Below are positions 39,616 to 48,279 of a DNA stretch of 64,000 nucleotides, piece after piece; within the stretch, counting starts at the first letter, position 1; every line of letters starts with the position of its first letter. The notes beneath the pieces are model-generated. The model made no database searches and was not told the DNA's origin. It saw only the letters and a program-made list of their open reading frames with translations. The DNA is from Protofrankia sp963555925. Its GTDB lineage: Bacteria > Actinomycetota > Actinomycetes > Frankiales > Frankiaceae. Location of the stretch: assembly GCA_963555925.1 (NCBI GenBank), contig CAUVXJ010000060.1, positions 1 to 64,000 of the forward strand, written 5' to 3'. A program made the translations under genes and the position numbers.

Positions 39616-39811
39616 ACTTGCTGACCTGGGATGTTACCGCCGGAAACGCGCCGAGAGAATCAGTCCGTCAAAGTCGACCGGGCGCCAGCGGTCCCGACCA
39701 GCGGTACGGACAGCCCAACCCTGCTCGTTGGCGGCGGGCTCGACGAGGACCACCTGCCCGTCACCGATACGACTGGCGAGCAACTCCCAGAGACGGTCCT
39801 GGACACGCCGA
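39616..39811 (-). repeat. Inverted duplicate of the cas2 3' end serving as leader of array 1
   Basis: The reverse complement matches 50208-50402 over about 195 bp with four mismatches, from within cas2 through its stop and the 18 bp before the first repeat. So both arrays have the same leader-proximal sequence. In array 2 it is part of functional cas2; here it is only a fragment. Confidence 0.85.
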
Positions 39812-39822
39812 CCGGGCCGCAA
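39634..39822 (-). pseudogene. cas2: Truncated second copy of cas2 (C-terminal ~60 residues)
   Basis: Reads RRVQDRLWELLASRIGDG through WRPVDFDGLILSARFRR and TAA, differing from the intact Cas2 by one residue in the shared part. The N-terminal third with the ferredoxin-like first strand and active-site Asp-type region is absent, replaced by a few unrelated codons. Orientation is away from cas3 and into array 1. Confidence 0.85.
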
Positions 39823-40121
39823 GCTTCGCTGATGCCCCGCTTGATTCGTGGGCGAGGACAGCAGAGGCGACCGGAATGTCCGAGATTGGAAGTGGCCGAA
39901 TTAAGGCGCTTGCAGGCCAGGGGCATGGGGATGATCGGATTGCTGTCGCGGTGGCGTCCTTTCAGGGGGTGCCAGATCCTGTTCGCGGTTGTCTGCCAAC
40001 TGTCTCTGGGTGGTCCTGTCCGGCTAACTGGTGACCGGAACAGGGAGACGCGTCATGGGCTGGTCGCAGGTTGTCGGTGGCGGTCGCTATGGTGCGGCTG
40101 GTGTCGACACGGGAGCGCATT
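39823..40121. other. Divergent intergenic region between array 1 and cas3
   Basis: About 300 bp without a supported gene. It must hold the cas3 promoter and probably the promoter for array 1, reading leftward through the cas2 fragment. No obvious palindrome was found. Confidence 0.5.
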
Positions 40122-43100
40122 ATGGTGGAAGGGCATTTGACGTCAGGGTTGGAACCGGAGGTGGCCCGGTATCTGGGCGTGCTGTGGGGGAAGTCGAAGG
40201 AGAGAGCCGGCGGCCAGACCAATCTCCTTCTGTCGCACCTGCTCGATACCGCCGCCGTAGCAGAACAGATCTGGGATCACTTCCTGGCGCCCTCCACTCG
40301 GACGCTGGTGGGGGAAATCGCAGGCCGTCCGGAACAGGGGAGACGGTTTTTCGCGTGGCTGTGCGGTGTGCACGACTGTGGGAAGGCGACACCGGTACAT
40401 CAGCGGCTGTGGCCTGAGGGTGGACGCGCCGTCCAGCAGGCCGGCCTGACCTGGCATGAGCCGACAACGGCGAAGAGCAAGTGGCGGCACGACAAGGCCG
40501 GGGGTAACCTCGTACGCCGGCTGCTTTCAGATGCCGGTTGGCCGCCGGAACACGTGGACTGGATCTGGCCGCTGGTAGCCGGGCATCACGGCGTGTTCCC
40601 GTCCGAGGGCCAACTTCAGGAGCAGAGAAAGTGCAGGGGCCAGTTGTTGGGAACGGGCCGGTGGCCTGAGGTTCAGAGGGCGGTGCTGGAGGTTTTCACC
40701 CGCGAACTGGGCTTCCCCGATCTGGTGGCGGTAAAGCCGGTTCGTGTGCCGTCGAGGGCAGCTCAGCTGCACCTGAGTGGTCTCGTGGTGATGGCTGACT
40801 GGATCGCCAGCGATGAGGATCATTTCAAGGGCGAGGACGATCTAGAGAGAGTCTGCCTGGCTTCGGCTCGTGGCCGTGCAGAGGCGGCATGGAAGGCGCT
40901 TGCCCTACGTCGGGGCTGGGGATCCGTGTCGGTTCCCGGACCGGAATTTTTTCAGGATCGGTTCGGCCATCCTCCGCGGGCCTCACAGGTGATGGTGGTC
41001 GAGGCCGCGCGGCGGATGGAGGCTCCCGGCCTGTTGGTGGTCGAGGCCCCGATGGGTGAGGGCAAGACGAAGGCGGCGCTGGCGGCGGCGGAGGTGCTTG
41101 CGGCGCGGTTCGGAGCCGACGGGATCTTTGTTGGGATGCCGACACAGGCGACAAGCGACCCGATGTTCAGCCAGGTGCGTGCGTGGCTGTCGACGATCGA
41201 TGCCGATCTGGCTGCCCAGGTTGCTTTGCTTCATGGTAAACGAATGTTCAACAAAGAGTGGAAGGCGCTTCTGGAAGCGGCGGGACCCGATCCGGACCGC
41301 CGGTTCGGCAGTGTGGACGAGTGCGGGATGTGTATTGATGACGATCCGTTCGGCCGTGATGCCGCGACCTTCGGTACAGAGGCTGCGTGGGACACCGTTC
41401 CGCCGGAACGGCAGGCGCCTGCTCAGTGGTTCCTGGGGGCCAAGAGAGGGCTCCTGTGCCCCTTTGTCGTGGGGACAATCGACCAGCTGTTATTCGCGGC
41501 GACCCGGACCAAGCATGTCATGCTGCGGATGGCCGGCCTTGCGGGCAAGGTGGTGGTGCTGGACGAAGTGCACGCTGCGGACGTCTACATGTCGCAGTTC
41601 CTCAAGGAGGGGCTGCGCTGGCTGGGGCAGGCCCGGGTTCCGGTGATTCTGCTGTCTGCGACGCTGGCGCCCGGCCAACGCCGCGAGCTGATCGAGGCGT
41701 ACCTGGCGGGGGCGGCCTCCCAAGAGGAGTACCGGATCGAAAGGGCACCTGAACCCCAGGGTTACCCTTCCCTCACGGGCGTCTGGCTCGATCCGGATGG
41801 GGCGACGCCACGGTTTCTGCTCGACAGCACCCCGACCTGGCGTTCGGACCTCCCGGTTCAGGTGGAAATTTTGCCGGAGAAGATCCTTGGTAGGCGCGCG
41901 GCGCGGGAAGAGAAGATCGACGCGCAGGATGTCGCCGACCGCGCGGTCGCCGATCTCCTTGAAGACCGGCTGATCGAAGGCGGATGTGCACTGGTGATCC
42001 GCAACACGGTCGCGCGTGCGCAGTCGGCATACGTCGTGCTACGGGAACGCTTCGGCGGCGACGTGCGGCTGCTGCACGCACAACTGACCGTCCAGGATCG
42101 TGCGGACCGCACACGACAGTGCCTGGATCTTCTGGGTCCGGAGCGGGAGCCAGAGTCCAACCGGGAACCCGGAGCGACCCGGCCGTCTCGCCCCTCGCGA
42201 CTTGTGCTTGTGGCCACTCAATTAGCTGAACAGTCTTTTGACGTTGATGTGGATCTACTGATTTCCGATCTGACCACCATCGATCTGCTCTTGCAGCGGA
42301 TCGGTCGTCTCCATCGCCATTCGGGAGTGAAGCGCCCAGTTCCGGTTCACCTCCCACGGGTGGTTGTGACCGGTTTTAGCCCCGGCAACGGAAAGCGACC
42401 GTCGATTCTCTCCGCCAGTGAGAAGATCTACGGCCGGTATCTGCTGCTGCGCTCGGCCGCGGAGGTGTTGAGCGTGGTCGGGGTGTCGCGGGAGATATCC
42501 GGCGCTGGGGGCGCCGGCGGTAAATGGTCCATCCCCAGCCAGGTACCCGAATTGGTTCGTCGGGTGTATGACGATCAGGAGGATGTGGTCCCATCCGCGT
42601 GGGCTGAGGACGAGGAATCCGCGAGACAGGAGTGGGCGGCGGGGGAGCGAGCCCGTGCTGAGCATGCGTCCGCGTACCTGCTGACCAGGCTCGGTGAACA
42701 TGAGAACAGCACCTTGGCTGGCCTGCACTTTGCTGGCGCCTCCGCGGGTAGCGGCGAGAGCTCGCTTGAAGCCGTGGTGCGGGATGGACCACGTTCCGTA
42801 GAAGTAATCTTGGTTGTTTGGGATGGGGGGATCTACCGGACGTTGGCCGGACGGCCTCTGACAGCCAACGGGGACGTGGCCCACGATCTGCTGGATGAGG
42901 TGCTCGGGTCTACAGTTCGACTTCCGGTAAATTTCACGGATCCCGCATTGAACGAGCTGCGTCCACTCCCCGCATGGCACGGACACCCATGGTTGCGATA
43001 CAGCCTTGCCCTGGTCCTGGACGAAGCGCGCCGCACTGTGCTTGACGGCCAGACGTTGCGCTATGACGGCGACCGCGGTCTGGTACAGGAAGTCGTGGCG

Positions 43101-43130
43101 GCGAGCGGTCCCGCGTGTCGCCCCGGTTGA
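40122..43130 (+). CDS. cas3: Cas3 helicase-nuclease, type I-E
   Basis: 1002 residues from ATG 40122 (GGGAG seven bases upstream; an earlier ATG at 40071 is less likely). HD nuclease first: His39 (SHLLD), His84-Asp85 (GVHDCGK) and HHGVFPSE. Then the SF2 helicase: Walker A APMGEGKTK near 308-316, DEVH near 481, SAT motif LLSATLAP, and motif VI QRIGRLHRH. The C-terminal domain follows. It is recruited by Cascade and degrades target DNA. Separated from cas8e by about 560 bp with a hairpin after the stop, so probably its own transcript. Confidence 0.95.
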   Translation: MVEGHLTSGLEPEVARYLGVLWGKSKERAGGQTNLLLSHLLDTAAVAEQIWDHFLAPSTRTLVGEIAGRPEQGRRFFAWLCGVHDCGKATPVHQRLWPEGGRAVQQAGLTWHEPTTAKSKWRHDKAGGNLVRRLLSDAGWPPEHVDWIWPLVAGHHGVFPSEGQLQEQRKCRGQLLGTGRWPEVQRAVLEVFTRELGFPDLVAVKPVRVPSRAAQLHLSGLVVMADWIASDEDHFKGEDDLERVCLASARGRAEAAWKALALRRGWGSVSVPGPEFFQDRFGHPPRASQVMVVEAARRMEAPGLLVVEAPMGEGKTKAALAAAEVLAARFGADGIFVGMPTQATSDPMFSQVRAWLSTIDADLAAQVALLHGKRMFNKEWKALLEAAGPDPDRRFGSVDECGMCIDDDPFGRDAATFGTEAAWDTVPPERQAPAQWFLGAKRGLLCPFVVGTIDQLLFAATRTKHVMLRMAGLAGKVVVLDEVHAADVYMSQFLKEGLRWLGQARVPVILLSATLAPGQRRELIEAYLAGAASQEEYRIERAPEPQGYPSLTGVWLDPDGATPRFLLDSTPTWRSDLPVQVEILPEKILGRRAAREEKIDAQDVADRAVADLLEDRLIEGGCALVIRNTVARAQSAYVVLRERFGGDVRLLHAQLTVQDRADRTRQCLDLLGPEREPESNREPGATRPSRPSRLVLVATQLAEQSFDVDVDLLISDLTTIDLLLQRIGRLHRHSGVKRPVPVHLPRVVVTGFSPGNGKRPSILSASEKIYGRYLLLRSAAEVLSVVGVSREISGAGGAGGKWSIPSQVPELVRRVYDDQEDVVPSAWAEDEESARQEWAAGERARAEHASAYLLTRLGEHENSTLAGLHFAGASAGSGESSLEAVVRDGPRSVEVILVVWDGGIYRTLAGRPLTANGDVAHDLLDEVLGSTVRLPVNFTDPALNELRPLPAWHGHPWLRYSLALVLDEARRTVLDGQTLRYDGDRGLVQEVVAASGPACRPG

Positions 43131-43136
43131 GGCAGG

Positions 43137-43173
43137 CGGGTTCGCATGGTGCGGTGAGCACCATGCGAACCCG
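43137..43173. terminator. Hairpin after cas3
   Basis: Perfect 15-bp arms (CGGGTTCGCATGGTG and its complement) with a 7-nt loop, seven bases after the cas3 stop. No T-tract. Likely ends the cas3 transcript; the right arm touches the relic CRISPR repeat. Confidence 0.65.
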
Positions 43174-43261
43174 ACAGATCCCCGCGGGCGCGGGGCCGAC
43201 TCGGCACCCTGATGCCGTACCAGACACAGACACGGGCCATCCCCGCCGGTGGCGCCATAGA
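43173..43261. CRISPR. Relic CRISPR unit: two degenerate repeats, one spacer
   Basis: 43173-43200 matches the array 1 repeat at about 22 of 28 positions, including the whole GCGCGGGGCCGAC end. Exactly 61 bp on, 43234-43261 keeps GG..CATCCCCGC and then diverges. The 33 bp between them have spacer length. Same orientation as array 1. It implies an older array once stood between cas3 and cas8e. Confidence 0.6.
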
Positions 43262-43403
43262 TCATGGACCACCTGTGCGGGGCCTAGGGTCATCTTCGCA
43301 CTCGTACCAGGGACCCGGTGAGGGTCCGTCTGGCTTGCAGGGCTACTCTTCAGACAGAGTCATGGTCTAGACAGAGACAGTTACCCGATGAGAGGATGAG
43401 AGC

Positions 43404-43550
43404 GTGGCCGCGCCCAGCAAGTACCCGGACGAGCTGCGTCAGCGTGCTGTCCGCCTCGTGTGGAAGATCCGCGAGGAGCAGCCGACCGAAGCCCGCTATG
43501 CGATCACTACCGTCGCACGGCGGTTGGGTATCCACCCGGCGCCGGTTTGA
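43404..43550 (+). pseudogene. N-terminal fragment of an IS3-family OrfA transposase
   Basis: 48 residues from GTG 43404: APSKYPDELRQRAVRLVWKI ... ITTVARRLGIHP, the helix-turn-helix start of IS3-type OrfA. It ends at an early TGA; no OrfB follows. A scar of insertion between cas3 and cas8e. Confidence 0.65.
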
Positions 43551-43692
43551 CTCATCCAGTCGAGGGTTCTGAATGATGTTCCAGCGTTATTTGGTCGGTT
43601 GTCGTTCATTATATTTGTACCGAGGGGCTCAACGGTGACCTATAGAAGCGATAGCGGTAGTTTGGTCGGGTAAATCTACATTGGAGATCAAT
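43551..43692. promoter_or_regulatory. AT-rich upstream region of the cas8e-cas2 operon
   Basis: Markedly less GC-rich than its surroundings (for example CATTATATTTGTACC near 43609 and GGTAAATCTACATTGG before the start). It probably carries the operon promoter. I cannot assign exact -35/-10 boxes. Confidence 0.5.
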
Positions 43693-45480
43693 TTGTTATT
43701 CAATCTTATTGATCAGCCCTGGCTGGTTGCACGCCCGGTGGGTGGGGGGCGGGTGGCCGAGTACTCGCTGAGACAGATCCTGATGGAGGCGGAGAACCTT
43801 GAGGATCTGGTGGTGGACGTGCCCACGCAGAAACCGGCCATCCTGCGGCAGCTACTGCTGCCGATCGTTCTGCATGCGCTCGATAGGGTTCCGGACAACC
43901 GCGCATGGGCGAGGCTCTTTCATGCTGGCGCGTTCAGCCCGGAGCAGCGCAAGGCGCTCAACGACTATCTCGACGCGTGCCGCGATCTGTTCGACCTCTT
44001 CCATCCAACAGACCCATTCGCACAGGTCGCGGATCTGCATACAGCCAGGGACGAGACCAAAGGAACAGCTTTGCTGGTGGCGACGGAGGCGACTGGAAAC
44101 AACGTTCCTCTGTTCGCGTGTCGGACCGAGGGAGATCCGCTGGAGTTGACACCTGCTCAGGCGGCACGCTGGCTCCTGCACACCCACTGCTGGGACACGG
44201 CCGCAATCAAGACTGGGGTTGTGGGGGACAGCCAGGTCAAGGCCGGAAAAACCACCGGTAACCCGACCGGTCCGCTTGGTCAGTTCGGTGTGGTAATGCC
44301 CGTCGGTAGGACGCTCTACGAGACCATTCTGCTCAACCTGCCAAGCGGAGGCGTTCAACTTTCCGACGACCTGCCCCAATGGCTGCGGAGATCCCGGGAC
44401 GGCCGGGTAGAGGAGACCCAGTCCGTCGCACTGCCGGCTTGGCAGGCGCGGGCGGCCAAAGGGCTGCTTGACCTGTGGACGTGGCAGTCCCGACGCATCC
44501 GGCTGATTCCACAGGAAACCCCGGTGGGGATACGTGTAACCCGCGTGATCGTGGCCGCCGGAGACCGCTTGAGTCAAACACCGGATTTCGAACCACACGC
44601 CACATGGACGCTGGACCCGGCAGGTGGTACCCGAGGCGGCAGAAGCGCCAGCTCGAGAAAGACCGGGAAACCCGCGAAACAGACCGCCCTCCTGCCGAGA
44701 CGCCCGCGCCGCCACCAGCCGGGCAAGGCTGCGTGGCGCGGGCTGGACGCGTTGTTGGCTACAGATCGCGAGGACACGGATGCGACGACAACCACGGCCG
44801 GGTTCCACACCAGTCTGCTGCTCGACCAGCTGCGCACACGGCGTGAGACGATGCCCAGCGATTTTCCCCTGCAGGTCGAGCTGAGCGGCATTGTGTACGG
44901 GACACAGTCCGCGGTCGTCGAGGACATCCTGTTCGATGCGATTCCTTTGCCATTGACCTCCCTGGGTGCGGATTCCCTCGTCCACGCAGTCCTGCTGGAA
45001 ATCACCTCACAGGCAGAGGAGCTCGCCCAGGCCGTGAATTATCTCTCCGCCGACCTGCGCCGGGCCGCGGGGGCCGACCCCATCCCGTGGGATCGCGGAC
45101 AGCGGCCCGGCGACATGGTCCTACATGCCTTTGACCCATTGGTGCGCCGTTTGTTGGTCGGGCTCCGTGCCGTAGGCGAGGACGTCGACCAGATCGAACG
45201 CGGACAGCTCGCATGGGAGCAGGTGGCCTGGCAGCGCACATGGGAGATCGCCGAACAGGTCTTCGCCACCGCTCCGCCGACCACCTTCGCCGGGCGGATC
45301 GACCAGAAAAAGAACAAGGAGGGTAGCCAGGAAGGGAAGAAGGCAATCTATCGGATGAGTACGGCCGAGGCCAGCTTCCGTCGTCGAATCAACCAGATTC
45401 TCACCCGCGCGGCCGAAGCCCGCAGCACGCTGAAGCGCCCCGAGACCAAAGCCGATGCCGTCCCGACAAACGTAGTGTGA
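43693..45480 (+). CDS. cas8e: Cas8e (Cse1/CasA), large subunit of Cascade
   Basis: About 595 residues. TTG 43693 follows GGAG by six bases and gives LFNLIDQPWL, the usual Cse1 beginning; a TTG at 43681 would add four residues. Family features include QKPAILRQLLLPIVLHAL and the later four-helix C-terminal region. Cas8e recognises the PAM and recruits Cas3. The start region is AT-rich, unlike the rest. First gene of the seven-gene operon; seven bases separate it from cas11. Confidence 0.93.
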   Translation: MLFNLIDQPWLVARPVGGGRVAEYSLRQILMEAENLEDLVVDVPTQKPAILRQLLLPIVLHALDRVPDNRAWARLFHAGAFSPEQRKALNDYLDACRDLFDLFHPTDPFAQVADLHTARDETKGTALLVATEATGNNVPLFACRTEGDPLELTPAQAARWLLHTHCWDTAAIKTGVVGDSQVKAGKTTGNPTGPLGQFGVVMPVGRTLYETILLNLPSGGVQLSDDLPQWLRRSRDGRVEETQSVALPAWQARAAKGLLDLWTWQSRRIRLIPQETPVGIRVTRVIVAAGDRLSQTPDFEPHATWTLDPAGGTRGGRSASSRKTGKPAKQTALLPRRPRRHQPGKAAWRGLDALLATDREDTDATTTTAGFHTSLLLDQLRTRRETMPSDFPLQVELSGIVYGTQSAVVEDILFDAIPLPLTSLGADSLVHAVLLEITSQAEELAQAVNYLSADLRRAAGADPIPWDRGQRPGDMVLHAFDPLVRRLLVGLRAVGEDVDQIERGQLAWEQVAWQRTWEIAEQVFATAPPTTFAGRIDQKKNKEGSQEGKKAIYRMSTAEASFRRRINQILTRAAEARSTLKRPETKADAVPTNVV

Positions 45481-45487
45481 GGTATCC

Positions 45488-46108
45488 ATGTTGACAAACC
45501 CGCATACTCGATACTGGAATCAGTATGTGGACGCGGACGGCGCGTGGAAACGTGACCCCCGCACCGCCTTGGAACAGCGCCCACCGGGTGAGGACCTAGC
45601 CACCTTGCGGTCCGGCCTAGGGCAGCCGGCCGGTTCTGTACTGGCGATGTGGCGGTTCTACACGTGTGTCGTCGATGAGAAAGCCGCACGGCGGGACGAG
45701 GTTTCCGAGGAGCAGGCCGCAGAGCACGCCGCTTTGGCCCTGTTCGGCCTGCATCAGCAAAGCCAACAGGAGCCGATGCATCATCCAACGGTCGGAGTCG
45801 GGCAGGCTCTGCGCGCTCTTCGGCATAGTGACAGGTTCAGCGAGGACGCCGTCGACGCCCGTGTGGAGGCCGCAGCCACGGCCACCAGCGTTACGGCCGT
45901 ACTCTACCGTCTCCGGGGTCTGGTCACTCAACTGCGGACCATCCGCCAGCCCCTGGACTACGACCTCCTCATGAAGAACATCAACGACTGGCACTACGTT
46001 GAGTCCCGCCAGCGTGTCCGACGCGCCTGGGGCCTGGGGTACTACGTCTGGGGCCAGGAGGCTTCGGTCGGATCCAAGGACAAAGACACGACCTCTCCCA
46101 GCTCCTGA
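45488..46108 (+). CDS. cas11: Cas11e (Cse2/CasB), small subunit of Cascade
   Basis: 206 residues, helical, with the family's RSGLGQPAGSVLAMWRFY-type start and the closing LRTIRQPLDYDLLM and RVRRAWGLGYY. Two copies sit along the Cascade belly and stabilise the R-loop. ATG 45488 with GAGGTATCC. 148 bp gap to cas7, the largest within the operon. Confidence 0.92.
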   Translation: MLTNPHTRYWNQYVDADGAWKRDPRTALEQRPPGEDLATLRSGLGQPAGSVLAMWRFYTCVVDEKAARRDEVSEEQAAEHAALALFGLHQQSQQEPMHHPTVGVGQALRALRHSDRFSEDAVDARVEAAATATSVTAVLYRLRGLVTQLRTIRQPLDYDLLMKNINDWHYVESRQRVRRAWGLGYYVWGQEASVGSKDKDTTSPSS

Positions 46109-46259
46109 TCTTCCTCGTAGTGGATCCGGCGAGCGCTCCCCGTTGACGGCAGCTTTCACCGTCTGTAGCCGATCCCGTCTCCGTTCCGCTCATCCAGCCG
46201 TCCAACCGCGCCACTGACGAACCGCTCAGGAGCGCCTCACATCCAGCCAGGAGACAGTG

Positions 46260-47414
46260 ATGAACCCGCGTCTCTATATAGACGTCCACATTTTGCAGAC
46301 CGTCCCGCCGGCGAACCTGAATCGTGATGATCAAGGGAATCCCAAGGAGGCATACTTCGGCGGTGTGCGTCGTTCCCGGGTCTCTTCACAGGCATGGAAG
46401 CGGGCTACCCGCATGGCCTTCGCAGGGCGCCTCCCTGAGGAGAAACTGGCCACCCGCACCAAGAAAATCGCCAGCCAACTCACCGAGCGTTTGGAGGCCC
46501 GCACCGACCTGGACCCCGCGGCCGCAGCCAGGATCGCCGGAGCCCTCCTGCTGGCCACGCTGGACATCAGAGCAGGTAAGAAGGCAGGGGACACCGCCTA
46601 CCTGCTCTTCTACGGTCGACAGCAACTTGAGGAGATCGTCAACCTCGTCGTTGACCAACTGGACGAGCTTGCCGTTCTGGACGATGTTGACCTGGCCGCG
46701 GCGGTTAAGGAGTTTCCAGTACGGGAGAAACTCGGTGCCGGCCATCCTATGGACGTCGCGTTGTTCGGCCGGATGGTCGCTGAAATCCCCTCCCTCAACG
46801 TCGACGCGGCAACCCAGGTCGCTCACGCACTGTCCACTCATGCAACCGAGCTGGAGTTCGATTACTACACGGCTGTCGACGATGAGAACGCGAAGGAGGA
46901 GACCGGTGCCGGCATGATCGGCACGATCGGTTTCAACTCGGCGACTCTCTACCGTTACGCGACGGTGAGCCTACATCAGCTCACGGCCAACCTCGGCGAG
47001 GATACCGCCGCAGCATTCGACGCCGTCGAGCTGTTCCTGCATTCTTTCGCCCGATCGGCCCCCTCCGGCTACGGCAACTCCTTCGCTCATCGGACGCTGC
47101 CCAGCCTCGTCGCCGTGGTGGTCCGCCGGGATCAGCCGGTCAACCTTGTATCCGCTTTTGAAAACCCTGTCCGTGCGCGGAATGGCATTGTGGCGGTATC
47201 CGCCCGCCGCCTGGCTCGGGAACACATCCTCGCCACCAGCCAGTGGGGCGACACCCCCCTGCACACTGGCCTGTGCCACACGTTCGACCCCGACGACGAG
47301 GAGACCTCTGCCACGGCCGCCGCTCTCAGCACGGCGTTCTGCCCGGCTCAGCCCTTCCCCACGCTGCTCGCCAAGCTGCGTGCCAGCCTTATCGAGACGG
47401 TGAAGCAGGGCTGA
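46260..47414 (+). CDS. cas7: Cas7e (Cse4/CasC), Cascade backbone
   Basis: 384 residues from ATG 46260 (CAGGAGACAG upstream; GTG 46257 also possible). Begins with YIDVHILQTVPPANLNRDD and has KEAYFGGVRRSRVSSQAWKR, the RNA-binding core of I-E Cas7, and the EFDYYTAVDD and GNSFAHRTLP segments. Six copies bind the spacer part of the crRNA. The stop overlaps the cas5 start (ATGA type). Confidence 0.95.
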   Translation: MNPRLYIDVHILQTVPPANLNRDDQGNPKEAYFGGVRRSRVSSQAWKRATRMAFAGRLPEEKLATRTKKIASQLTERLEARTDLDPAAAARIAGALLLATLDIRAGKKAGDTAYLLFYGRQQLEEIVNLVVDQLDELAVLDDVDLAAAVKEFPVREKLGAGHPMDVALFGRMVAEIPSLNVDAATQVAHALSTHATELEFDYYTAVDDENAKEETGAGMIGTIGFNSATLYRYATVSLHQLTANLGEDTAAAFDAVELFLHSFARSAPSGYGNSFAHRTLPSLVAVVVRRDQPVNLVSAFENPVRARNGIVAVSARRLAREHILATSQWGDTPLHTGLCHTFDPDDEETSATAAALSTAFCPAQPFPTLLAKLRASLIETVKQG

Positions 47415-48274
47415 TGACCACCATTGACACTACCGAGAACGGCAGTAACCCCACCGAGCCGGCCCATCAGCTCGTCCTGCTCCTGCGCCTCGCGGGGGCA
47501 CTGCAGTCCTGGGGTGACCGCAGTGCCTTCAACCGCCGAGAGACACGACCTGAACCGACCAAGTCCGGTGTCCTCGGGCTCCTCGCAGCCGCGGCGGGCC
47601 GGCATCGCGAAGCCTCGCTCGCCGACCTGATGGAGCTACGGTTGGGCATCCGGGTCGACCAACCCGGCACGCTGCTCCGTGACTATCACACCGTCAGTGA
47701 CTATCGGGGTCGTCCCTTGCTCCAGGCTGGCGTGTCAGCCAAAGGGGTGCAGAAAGCCACGTCGCCAGCCAAGCCCACGCACGTCACCCAACGCTTCTAT
47801 CTTCAGGACGCCGTGTTCGTCGCCGCCGTCGCCGGACCGCAGCCGCTGTTGGAATCCCTCGCAGCGGCCATCCGCCGACCCGCCTTCCCCCTCGCACTGG
47901 GACGACGCTCATGCGTGCCCACCCAGCCAATCTGGCTGGGGCTGCGCAGCGGCGCACTCCAGGACGTGCTCCGCGACGAGCCCTGGCAGGCATCGCAACA
48001 CGTCCGTACGGCGTTCACCCGCCGTAACAAGAAACGCCCCGATCGGATTGACCTGTCGGCGACTATCGACGACACCGAAGGCGATGACATCCTGCACGAC
48101 GTCCCCGTCTCCTTCGATCCCCGCAACCGGCATTTCATCAGCCGGCGCGTCCGCCACACCTGGCTGTCCGTGCCCACCGGATTCCCCCCTGCGGATGGCC
48201 CGGTGAGCCTCGAAGGCACCGGCGCCGAGACTGGGATCGGCGCGCACGACCCCTTCGCCCTGCTGGGTTGGTGA
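47414..48274 (+). CDS. cas5: Cas5e (CasD), binds the crRNA 5' handle
   Basis: 286 residues from ATG 47414 sharing a base with the cas7 stop. Typical LLLRLAGALQSWGDRSAFNRRET, then PTKSGVLGLLAAAAGR and LRDYHTVSDYRG. About 14 non-conserved residues precede the first strand. The C-terminal 60 residues (DVPVSFDPRNRHFISRRV) fit I-E Cas5. Caps the 5' handle in Cascade. Confidence 0.93.
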   Translation: MTTIDTTENGSNPTEPAHQLVLLLRLAGALQSWGDRSAFNRRETRPEPTKSGVLGLLAAAAGRHREASLADLMELRLGIRVDQPGTLLRDYHTVSDYRGRPLLQAGVSAKGVQKATSPAKPTHVTQRFYLQDAVFVAAVAGPQPLLESLAAAIRRPAFPLALGRRSCVPTQPIWLGLRSGALQDVLRDEPWQASQHVRTAFTRRNKKRPDRIDLSATIDDTEGDDILHDVPVSFDPRNRHFISRRVRHTWLSVPTGFPPADGPVSLEGTGAETGIGAHDPFALLGW

Positions 48275-48279
48275 CTCCC

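Noticed and set aside
36737..39832. Several long frames through array 1 giving repeated peptides such as GSSPLARGR and IIPACAGPT
   Set aside because: They are translations of the CRISPR repeats, with period 61 bp shifting frame every unit; not genes.
43259..43287. A third degenerate CRISPR repeat with GTGCGGGGCCTAG
   Set aside because: It is only 25 bp from the preceding relic repeat, out of the 61-bp register, so chance resemblance is likely.
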